In this document: piece by piece, positions 7,868-17,000 of the stretch
Numbering within the stretch: the first letter of the stretch is position 1
Layout: every line of letters starts with the position of its first letter
NCBI RefSeq assembly: GCF_900116715.1
Contig: NZ_FPBM01000011.1
Location: forward strand, 43,501 to 107,500
Length of the DNA stretch: 64,000 nucleotides
From: Polaromonas sp. YR568
GTDB taxonomy: Bacteria > Pseudomonadota > Gammaproteobacteria > Burkholderiales > Burkholderiaceae_C
Reading direction: 5' to 3'
Program-made: the position numbers and the translations under genes
The notes under the pieces: generated by a model
Database searches by the model: none
The model's input: the letters and a program-made list of their open reading frames with translations, nothing else
What the model was told of the DNA's origin: nothing

Positions 7868-10000
7868 ATGTCGTCACCCTCTCCCGCGTCCTCCGCTGCG
7901 TCCCCCATCGCCTCTGGCCTGAACCTCGCCCAGCAAGAAGCCGTCAATTACCTGCATGGCCCCTGCCTGGTGCTGGCCGGCGCCGGTTCGGGCAAGACGC
8001 GGGTGATCACGCACAAGATAGGTCGGCTGATCCAGTCGGGGCTCAAGCCCGAGCAGATCGCCGCGATCACCTTTACCAACAAGGCCGCCGCCGAAATGCG
8101 TGAGCGGGCCAAGGCACTGATCGGCAAAAGCGCCAAGGGCGTGCTGGTCTGCACCTTCCATGCGCTGGGTGTGCGCATGCTGCGCCAGGACGGCGCGGCG
8201 CTGGGCCTCAAACCCCAGTTCTCCATCCTCGACAGCGACGACGTGACCAGCATTCTGAAAGACGCCGGCGGCAGCACCGATGCGGCCACGGCGCGGCAAT
8301 GGCAGTGGACCATCAGCCTCTGGAAGAACATGGGCCTCAATGCGGCTGAGGCCATGGCGCAGGCCAATGGCGATGAAGAACGCGCCATCGCCCGCGTGAT
8401 GGCGCACTATGAAGAACGCCTGACAGCCTACCAAAGCGTCGACTTCGACGACCTGGTGGGTTTGCCGCTCAAGCTGCTGCGCGAGCACGACAGCGTGCGC
8501 ACCAAGTGGCAGGACTCTTTGGGCCATGTGCTGGTCGATGAATACCAGGACACCAACGCCACGCAATACGAAATGCTCAAGCTGCTGGTGGGCCCGCGCG
8601 GGCGCTTCACCGCGGTGGGCGACGACGACCAGTCCATCTACGGCTGGCGCGGCGCCACGCTGGACAATCTGAAGAAGCTGCCGCAGGACTATCCCAACCT
8701 CAAGGTCGTGAAGCTCGAGCAGAACTACCGCTCCACCAGCGCCATCCTGCGCGCGGCCAACAATGTGATTGGCCCCAATCCCAAGCTCTTTCCCAAGACA
8801 CTGTTCAGCGAGCTTGGTGAAGGTGAGCCGGTGCGTGTGATCGATTGCGACAGCGAAGAGCACGAGGCCGAGCGTGTAGTGGCCCGCATCCAGAGCCTGC
8901 GCGCCGAAGGCAGCCTGCAGGCCGAAGGCGGGCAGTTCAAGGAGTGGAAAGACTTTTGTGTGCTCTACCGCGCCAACCACCTGGCCAAACCTTTCGAGAA
9001 AGCCTTTCGCAAGGCCAACATTCCCTACAAGGTCTCAGGTGGGCAAAGCTTTTTTGACCGTGCGGAGATCAAGGACCTGTGCTGCTGGATGCGCCTGCTC
9101 GTCAACAACAACGACGACCCGGCGTTTATGCGCGCGGTGACCACGCCCAAGCGCGGCATAGGCCACACCACGCTGGGCGCTTTAGGCAACTTTGCCAGCC
9201 AGTCCAAACAAAGCCTGTTTGAAGCGCTTTTCAGCAACTCGCTGGGCTCGGTGCTGCCGGCCAAGGCGGTCGGCTCGCTGCACGAATTTGGCCGTTACCT
9301 CAACGACCTCGAGTACCGCGCCAAACGCACCGTGGGCGCCGAAGACGCGCGCGCCTTTCTGAACGACTGGCTCAAGGAAATCGATTACGAAAAACACCTG
9401 TACGACGGCGAAGACAGCGAAAAGCTGGCTGCCGCGCGCTGGACCAACGTGATGGATTTTTGCGACTGGGTGGCCCAGCGCTGCGGCGGGCAGATCGACG
9501 ACACCTCAGGCGCAGTCGTGGCTGCCGAAACCAAAACCATGCTGGAAGTGGTGCAGACGATTGCGCTGCTCTCGACCATCAGCGAACGCGAGGGCGACCA
9601 GAACGTGGTGACGCTTTCCACCCTGCACGCCGCCAAAGGGCTGGAGTGGCCGCATGTGGTGCTGGCCGGCGTCAACGAGGGCCTGCTGCCCTTCAAGCTC
9701 GAAGACGACGACGGCAGCAACACCGACAACATCGCACTGCGCCTGCAGGAAGAGCGCCGCCTGATGTACGTGGGCATCACCCGCGCACAGCGCACGCTGG
9801 CGGTGAACTGGCTGCGCAAACGCAAAAAAGGCCGCGACATGATTCCCGGTGCGCCCAGCCGCTTCATCGCCGAGATGGCGCTGGACAAGGCCACGGTGAA
9901 AGAAGATCCGCGCGAAAAGCTCAAGGCTTTGCGTGCGGAGTTTGCCAAGAAGTCAGCGGATGGGATTGCGGCGGCTGCCGCGGCGGCAGAGACGCGCTAG
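7868..10000 (+). CDS. rep: Rep/UvrD-type superfamily 1 DNA helicase
   Basis: This 710-aa protein has the full SF1A helicase motif set: motif I AGAGSGKTR (residues about 36-44), motif Ia ITFTNKAAAEMRERA, motif II VDEYQDTN, motif III GDDDQSIYGWRGA, motif IV EQNYRS, motif V LSTLHAAKGLEWPHV and motif VI ERRLMYVGITRA. Length and the opening NLAQQEAVNYLHGPCLVLAG are closer to Rep than to UvrD or PcrA. It would unwind DNA 3'-5' and help forks past obstacles. The C-terminus is a low-complexity Ala-rich tail. The first repeat of the MITE-like family begins three bases after the stop codon. Confidence 0.9.
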   Translation: MSSPSPASSAASPIASGLNLAQQEAVNYLHGPCLVLAGAGSGKTRVITHKIGRLIQSGLKPEQIAAITFTNKAAAEMRERAKALIGKSAKGVLVCTFHALGVRMLRQDGAALGLKPQFSILDSDDVTSILKDAGGSTDAATARQWQWTISLWKNMGLNAAEAMAQANGDEERAIARVMAHYEERLTAYQSVDFDDLVGLPLKLLREHDSVRTKWQDSLGHVLVDEYQDTNATQYEMLKLLVGPRGRFTAVGDDDQSIYGWRGATLDNLKKLPQDYPNLKVVKLEQNYRSTSAILRAANNVIGPNPKLFPKTLFSELGEGEPVRVIDCDSEEHEAERVVARIQSLRAEGSLQAEGGQFKEWKDFCVLYRANHLAKPFEKAFRKANIPYKVSGGQSFFDRAEIKDLCCWMRLLVNNNDDPAFMRAVTTPKRGIGHTTLGALGNFASQSKQSLFEALFSNSLGSVLPAKAVGSLHEFGRYLNDLEYRAKRTVGAEDARAFLNDWLKEIDYEKHLYDGEDSEKLAAARWTNVMDFCDWVAQRCGGQIDDTSGAVVAAETKTMLEVVQTIALLSTISEREGDQNVVTLSTLHAAKGLEWPHVVLAGVNEGLLPFKLEDDDGSNTDNIALRLQEERRLMYVGITRAQRTLAVNWLRKRKKGRDMIPGAPSRFIAEMALDKATVKEDPREKLKALRAEFAKKSADGIAAAAAAAETR

Positions 10001-10002
10001 CC

Positions 10003-10120
10003 TGTTGAATTGTGCTGAAGCCTGCCTCATTCTTTCCATTAAATTCTGACCTACTCTCATTGTTAGGAATAGGCAGGGTCTACGTGGATCAGGCTTGAAC
10101 GGGAATTACTGTTCTAACTG
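10003..10120. repeat. MITE-like element, copy A (right end missing)
   Basis: Starting TGTTGAATTGTGCTGAAG, this 118-bp stretch aligns with copies B and C from the left terminal repeat through the AACGGGAATTACT-TCTAAC region. It then stops where copy B begins, so its right terminus is lost. It lies directly after the rep stop codon and is non-coding. Confidence 0.7.
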
Positions 10121-10307
10121 GTGTTGAATTGCGCTGGAGCCTGAACCAATCTTTTCATCAACTCCGCACCCACACTCCTTGGTCACGATGTAGGCGGCGC
10201 CCCTAGATTTCGCTGCTTTCAGAGGCTAGCAAGGTAGCGCTTATGTGGGTCAGACTTGGATAGAAATTCCCGCGCTAACCGGGTCAGATCTCAGCGGAAT
10301 TCAACAC
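10121..10307. repeat. MITE-like element, copy B (complete)
   Basis: This 187-bp element begins GTGTTGAATTGCGCTG and ends CAGCGGAATTCAACAC, which are 16-bp terminal inverted repeats with one mismatch. The interior aligns along its length with copy C, sharing for example CCCCTAGATTTC and GCTAGCAAGGTAG. No transposase is encoded. It is in tandem with copy A, and its right end supplies the last codons of the small minus-strand frame at 10284-10532. Confidence 0.8.
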
Positions 10308-10532
10308 TCCATTCGCATCTAAAACGGCCAGTGCCCTCGTGTATGTCTTCTGTCCTTCTATTTCGACCACTACAGAGCGTTGGATACGGAGGCTGTACTT
10401 AGATGATTTCATGGTTTTCCTAATGGGTAGAAGGTAGTGCGTTGATTCTTTGCATCCCAATAAAATTGGATATCTATGCCGCCCGTCTTCATATTCATAG
10501 TGTGACCTACAGGCCCTAGAGAGGTGACTCAA
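10284..10532 (-). CDS. Small hypothetical protein, possibly a fragment
   Basis: This 82-aa frame starts at TTG (10532), overlapping the stop of the upstream 114-aa gene by three bases, which suggests translational coupling. Its last residues (VLNSAEI) and stop are encoded by the right end of repeat copy B, so the original 3' end was probably replaced by the element. I recognise no domain. It may be a truncated member of an immunity or toxin-associated cassette, or may not be expressed. Confidence 0.35.
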   Translation of the reverse strand: MSHLSRACRSHYEYEDGRHRYPILLGCKESTHYLLPIRKTMKSSKYSLRIQRSVVVEIEGQKTYTRALAVLDANGVLNSAEI

Positions 10533-10873
10533 TCACGCAAGTACCACCAAGAACAATACAAATTTGGCTCGAGAGTCACTTCGGCCTCTGATTTCCCGCC
10601 GGGAGTATCAAATACAACATGAATACCTGAACCTCTTTGAGTGGAGCGAATTTCTATCAAGCTTGCATTTTCCGAAGACACGGAGACCATCTCTTGGCCA
10701 GCAGATCTCAAAACGACCTGAAACGATTCAGAAACGGCACTGAAGGAAAAATCTAATTCACTTGCACCGTTGTTCGACGTTTTTACGTACCGGCAGTAAG
10801 CCATTGACGCATCAACTTCAACAGGCTCAATCCCAAAAGACTGCAAGAAGTCCAATTCGCTAGGAAATTTCAT
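10529..10873 (-). CDS. Hypothetical protein, possible orphan immunity protein
   Basis: I do not recognise this 114-aa protein (MKFPSELDFLQSFGIEPVEV...SWWYLRD). I placed the start at the ATG at 10873 because the longer frame to 10945 reads into repeat copy C, and because GAGAAG lies just upstream of 10873. It is acidic, soluble and without signal peptide. It sits immediately downstream, on the same strand, of a CdiA-like exoprotein gene, which is where an immunity gene is expected, and is bracketed by repeats C and B. GC is well below that of the flanking genes. An immunity role is inferred only from position, size and composition. Confidence 0.55.
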   Translation of the reverse strand: MKFPSELDFLQSFGIEPVEVDASMAYCRYVKTSNNGASELDFSFSAVSESFQVVLRSAGQEMVSVSSENASLIEIRSTQRGSGIHVVFDTPGGKSEAEVTLEPNLYCSWWYLRD

Positions 10874-10886
10874 TTTTCTTCTCTTA

Positions 10887-11072
10887 GTGTTGAATTGCAT
10901 TGAGGTTTGATCCAATCTTTCCATCAACTCTTGACCCAGACTCATTGATCACGATGTAGACGCCTCCCCTAGATTTCTCTGCCTTCAAAGCTAGCAAGGT
11001 AGAGTCTAGGCGGGCGACGATTGGATGGAAATTACTGCTTTAACCGGATCAAATTTCGACGGAATTCAACAC
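10887..11072. repeat. MITE-like element, copy C, interrupting the exoprotein gene
   Basis: This 186-bp element begins GTGTTGAATTGCATTGAGG and ends GACGGAATTCAACAC. The outer ten bases of the two ends are inverted repeats (GTGTTGAATT / AATTCAACAC). Its right end carries the TGA that stops the large minus-strand exoprotein frame (11066-11068). The 114-aa gene starts 13 bases beyond its left end. Confidence 0.8.
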
Positions 11073-14000
11073 GCGGTGTTCTGGATGTCTGCGACGGTCA
11101 GGGTGCCGCCGGTTTTGAAGCTGTTTTTCTGGGCATTGACGGCCTGGGTGTCGCTGGCGATGACGCTGCCCAGAAGGGCGGTATTGCCCGCTACGCTGAC
11201 CTGGAAGCCGCCGCTTCCAGCCTTGATGCCGCTTTGCTCACCGACGCTATTGAAGTTACTGTTGATATTGCTCTTGGAGGCGTTGAAGCTGCCGCTCATG
11301 TTGCCCCAACCCACGCTCACCGAGCCACCCATGCTCTTTTGTTCGCTGGTGTAGGTGCTGGTGTCTTGTAAAGAGGCAATGTTGAGGTTGCCGCCCACAT
11401 CGGCTTTGACCTGGTTGGCCTTGACTACCGCGCCTTGCAGCGTGGTGTCGCCGCCGCTGGTGATGCTGACCTGCTCGCCGGCCTTGACCTGGGTGTTGGT
11501 GTAGAAGGTGTCTGCCCCGTCGCCCCGGCCTTTGCCGCCGCTGGCGCTGGCGTTGAACAGCAAGCCGCTGGTGCCGTAGCTGATGCCCAGGCTGCCGGAG
11601 CTGTTGCTGTTGGTGCTGTTCTGGCTGGCGGTGTTTTGTGCAGCGAGGAGCTTGACCTGGTTGTCCGCCAGCAGCTGCACTGCTCGGCCGGCTTCTATGT
11701 TGCTGCCTTGAATGGTAAGGTTGCTGTCTGCGCCTGCACCGGTGGCAGCGATGGTGATGGTGCCGCCTGCGGTGACGGCGCTGCCCCGGCCTGTGTTGCT
11801 TTGGCTGAGCGAGTTGCTCTGGCTCTGGCTGCTGCCTATGCTGATGGCGACGTTGATGCCGCCTGCTTTGTCGGCGTCGTTGGCGTCGCGGCTGGTGGTC
11901 TTGCCGTCGGCATCTTTACCGGTGACTATCTGGCCCTCTTTGTCACCGATCTTGACGCCCTGCCCGGCCTTGATCGCGTCATAAGCGCTCTTGCCGGCCA
12001 GACCGGCGTTGGCCAATGCCAAGACTTGTGCGCGGCTGTCTTTGGTGTTACTGGTCGCTTCGCTCATCTTGTCGATGGTCTGCATGGCGCTGATGACGGG
12101 CGAGGTGACTTCCAGTGTCAGGCCGGTCTGCTTGAATTTCTGCTCGGTCTCGCTACGGCTGGTTTCGCGGGCCTCAACAATGTCGACCTTCTTGGCGACG
12201 ATGGTGACGTCGCCGCCCGGGGCCATCACGTCACTGCCGACCTGCTTGTACGCCTCATTGGCCACCAGGGTGACGTTGCCGCCAATGCTGCCCACGGTGC
12301 TGGCGGCGGCGGTGGTGCCGCGGTTCTTCTGCTCGGTGGATTGTTCACGCGTGCCGACGGTGATGCCGGCGCCGCCGCCGTCGAGCAGGCCGGACTCTAT
12401 CTTTTCATGGAAGGAGGTGGAGCCGCTGGTGTTCTGCGCGGCCTCGATGCTCAAGTTGTTGCCGGCGGCCAGGGTGGTGCCGGTGTCGCTGATGACGGTG
12501 GAGCCTTTGACGTTGATGTCTTTACCGGCCACCACGGTGACGGTGTTACCGCCGAAGCTGGAGCCGACGGCATTGTTCTGCTCGCTGGTGCGGCGCTCGG
12601 TGGTGGTGCTGGAGCTGAAGAGGTCGCCCTCTGTGGTCTTCAGTGCAAAGCCGACGCTGTTGGTCTGCCGGCCTTCGGTGATGTTGACGTTGTTGCCTGC
12701 GCTGGCCGTGAGGTCACCGCCGGCCTGCACGTTGGCGGCCTTGGCGTTGAGGTCTTTGCCGGCAATCAGATTCAGGCGGCCGGCGGTTTGCAGCTGGCTG
12801 CCCACGTCTGTGGTCTGGTTGCTCTGCAGGAAGTGGTCTTCACCGCGGGACTGCAGGCTGCTGCTGGCGGTGGCGACGGTGCCCAGGTTGATGTTGTTGC
12901 CGGCGCTGACGACGGTACTACCGTTGGCGCCGCTGTTGGAGATGACCCCCGCGATGATGTTGGCGTCGCGCCCGGCGCTGGCCACCAGGGTGCCGCCCGG
13001 GTTGCTGACATACAGACCCGCCACACGGTCTATCCCCGTGAGGCTGAAGCTTTTGGAGCTGGTGCCGCCGGTCTGGTTGCTGGCGCTGCTGGTGGTCGTA
13101 ACGACGTTGAGGTCGCGCCCGGCGCTGGCGTTGAGGCTGGTGGCGGCAATGATTTGCCCGCCGATGTTGTTCAAATCGTTGCGGGCGGCCACGGTGAGCG
13201 CGTCACCGGTGATGCGCCCGCCCAGGTTCTGCACGTTCTCGGCGGTCAGGTTGACGACGGTGCGGCCGGCCACGGTGCCGCTGTTGCTCATGTCGCCTGC
13301 CAGGTTGATGTTGACGCTTTTGCCGGCCAGCAGGGCGCCTGTGAGTGCAAGGTCGCCGTCTTTGACGTGCACATAGACCTGGGGCACCAGGGCGCGCGTT
13401 TTGCTGCCGTCGGCGAGGGTCACTTCCTGCTCAACGAGCCAGACGATGTCGCTGGTGAGCTGGGCCATCTGCTGAGCGCTCAGGGCGATGCCGGGGCGCA
13501 GGTTGTAGGTTTGGGCATAGGTGATGCCGGCGTCCATCAGGGCTTTGTACTGGACTTCTTCACTGGTGTAGTTGCCCAGGAAGCGCTGGCCGGTGAGCTG
13601 GGCCACTTGCTCGTTGATCAAACGCTGCTCGTAGAAACCGTCGCCCAGGCGCTTTTGCGTAACGGTCGGGTCCAGCGCGAGCTGGCCCAGCATGTAGTCG
13701 CTGCCCAGCCAGGTGCGGTAGTTGGCAAAGCGCAGGTCGGTTTCGATCAGGAAGCCGCCGGCCGGATTGGGGTTGAGGCGAAAGAGGCTCGTGGTGGGGA
13801 TGCTGAGGTTGACGGGCACGGTGTGCACGCCGGCCGCGCTGAGCGCGCCAGGTGTGGTGGGGATGCTGCCGATGCTGGCGCCGGCTGCCGCGGCCACTTG
13901 CGTGCCGGTGCCGCCGGGCGCGGTAAAGCTGCGGCTTTGGAAGGCGTTGAGCGTGATGGTTTGCGGCACATCTTGCGTGTAGGGGCCGTCGCGATAGGCG

Positions 14001-17000
14001 TTGTAGTTGTAGTCGCAGCCGTCAAAGCCGCCGCAGCCTTCGTTGTAGTTGCTCCAGAAGTAGGCGGTGCCGTTGCGCTGTGCATTGACGCTGACGGTGC
14101 GGCCGCGGTTGTCGACAGCCTGGCCGGTGATGTTGAGGGCGCCGCCCGCGATGATCTGGCTCTGGTCGTTGACGAGAGCGGTGGCCGCATGCAGCGTCAT
14201 GGCGCCGGCGCTGAGGATGCGGCCCGGGCTGCTTTGTGTGATGACGGGCGTTTGCGGCGTCGAGGTGTAGTCGCGAAAGCCCTCGACGATGACGGCGTTG
14301 GCGACGACGGTCATGCGCATCGCATCAATCTGCGCCTGCAGTGCGATCCACGGGGCGGGGTCCACATCAGACGTGGTCTGCGGCCGGGCAACGCCGAAAA
14401 CATCCCACACAGGACTGCTGGCGTCGTAGCCAAAAAACGCCGCAACAGGGGTTGACACCAGGCCGTCCCGGAAGCCCGTCAGCAGATTGTGCGCAGGAAC
14501 GTAGGCGCTGGGGCCGAGAAAGTACGGCGCGTACTTGATGTCCGAGTAAGGAGCCCCCTTCAGCAGCAGGCGGCCCCTGCCGTCAACGTTGAGGTGACCG
14601 GTGTAGGGCGGTACGCCGTCTTCCGACGCCCAGCGTCCGGGGCCGCCATAGATCTGCTCCTTGCTCGTCGTGTCCCAGTAGGCGTAGCCGCCGCCAATAC
14701 CTGTCTTGTAGGTCTCGGCGCTGACCACCCAGCCCACATCGTTCGCCGTGTAATTGCCTTGCGCTGTGATGTACTCCCTGCCGCTGCCGCTGCCGCTGCC
14801 GCTGCCACTGCTGGCGCTGCCCGTCTGCACGGTGTAGGCGAAGTTGGGGTTGGTGTTGTTGATCTGGCCGGCCGTGATGGCCAGGCCGCCCAGCGACTCG
14901 ATGGTGCCGCCGCTGTTGTTGACAGCGCCGGCCTGGCCTGTGGCATGGCCGGCGCCGTCCAGGCTGCCGCCAATGGTGAGCGCATCGACCGCCGTACCGC
15001 CGCTGAAGATCAGCGCGCCTTCGCCGTTGTTCAAAGTCTGCGTACCGATGTCGAGCCGGTTACGGGCGGCGATCACGGCATCGGCACGCGTGCTGCCTAC
15101 GGTTTCGGTGCTGTTGTTGACGGTGGTGGCGGCAATGGCGACATGGTCGCCGTAGATGCGACCGGTGCCGATGTTGGTCAGGGTGGCGGCGTTGATGCGG
15201 GTCTCGGTGCCATCGATGACGCCGCGATTGGTAAAGGTGTTGGCGGCGGTGACCGTGGTGTTGACGCCGCTGATCACGCCAGTGGCGGCGTTGTTGACAT
15301 TGGCGGCTGAAGCGGCCAGGTTGCGCCCAGCCTGCAGTTTGCCGCTGTTGCTGAGGTTACCGGTGGTGGAGACGCTGACGTCGCGGTTGGCGATAACGTC
15401 GCCGGTGTTGTTGAAGTCACTGGTCAGCGTGAGCGACAAGTCCTGCTGCGACAGCAGGCTGCCGTTGCCGCCCAGGCTGGCGGCGTTGGCCGAGAGGGAA
15501 AGACCGGCAATGACGGTGCCTCCCGCATTGGTGACGGCCAGCGTCCTGGTGGCGGCCGTGTCTTGCAATGTGGCCGTGTTACCCGCACTGATCAGGCCGG
15601 CGTTATTGTTGATGCTGCCGGAGCTGGTGACGGTGGCGTTGACGCTGGTGCGTATCGCGCCCGAATCATTGGCGATCGAGGCGGCTGTGATGGCGATGTT
15701 TTTGCCCTCCACGCCCTGGTTGGCGGCGGAGGTGTTGCTGTTGACCACGCTGGCAGCGGCCAATGTGACCGTCTCATCGCTGCGGACCAGGCCGCCGGTG
15801 TTGGTGATGACGCCAGGCCCTGCGGCCACAGAGACATTGCCCACGGCCTGCAGCTGGCCGCCGCTGTTGTTGAAGCCGGTGGTGGTGAAGTCTGCAGTGG
15901 ATTCGCTGACGATCTGTCCGCCGGCGTTGCTCACATTGCCTGCGGTGGCGGTCAACGCGCTCTTCGCCCCGATAGAGCCGGTTGCGTTGTTCAGTTCGCC
16001 CGTCAGCAGGTTGACGGCGCCCTGGGACGTGATGCCGCCCGCGCCGCCGCTGTAGCCCGCAGCGTTCGTGTTTGTCAGCGTCTGGCCGTGGGTGTTGATT
16101 GCCAATGCGCCGGTGGATTGAATCAGGCCGGCGGTGTTGGTCAGCGCGCCGCTGGCTATCGTGGTGATGCCGCTGGCAGAGACGGTGCCGCCAGTGTTGT
16201 TGAACGCTTGCAGGTGGGTGTCGACGCTGATGGCTGTGCCAGTGATGGTGCTGCCGGTGTTGATCAACCCTGTGTTGCTTAGCGTGACGTTGCCGCCGGC
16301 GCTCAAACGCCCGCCCTGTGCCGCGCCGCCGGCCACGGTGTTGCTGGTGGCGCCCGTGGTGGTCACGGCGAGGTAGCCGCTCACCGAGGCGACGGTGCCG
16401 GACGCATTGGACAGGCTGGCGGCGTTGACGGTGACCGCACCGTTACCTGCAACAGTGGCTTGCGTGTTTTGCAGTGCGCCTGCCGCAGTGACAGTCAGGG
16501 TGCCGTTGGCCACGATCATGGCGCCTGCTTCATTGGCGAGGCCGGCGCCCGTGCTGATGCTGCTGTTGCCCTGGGCGCTGATGACCGCGCCGGCGCCGGT
16601 GTTGGTGATGGCGCCGGTTGTGGTGATGTAGGTATTGCCTGTGGCCTGGATTTGCCCGCTGTTGGTGAGCCACCCGTTAGCCTGTAGCACCAGATCGCCG
16701 CCGCTCGCGCCTATAACGCCGGCGTTGCGCACGCCCAGACCGGTCTCAGTGCCAATAAGGAAAATCTTGCCGGCATACATGCCGCCGACCTGGGCGACGT
16801 CAACAGCGTAAGTAGGTGCCGCGCCAGTTCCAGCGATAGGCGTGGCGCTGGTGTGGTCGGCGTTGATGTCGTTGGCGCCAGTGGCCACGCGCAGCTCTTT
16901 GGCCCAGATGCCGGCGTTGACCTGCACGGCGCGGGCGAGGATGCCGGTGTAGTCGGCCGTAGAAGTGTCCAGGCCCGCGCCGCCCACGGTGATGTTGCCG

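Noticed and set aside
10887..11072. Reading repeat C as the lost toxin C-terminus (a frame ends ...SNLNAIQH)
   Set aside because: Copy B has a one-base shift in the same frame and many replacement changes, and the ends are inverted repeats, so the element is non-coding.
11435..14455. 1006-codon plus-strand frame within the exoprotein gene
   Set aside because: Antisense to repeats of the haemagglutinin domain; Gly/Ala/Val-rich without motifs.
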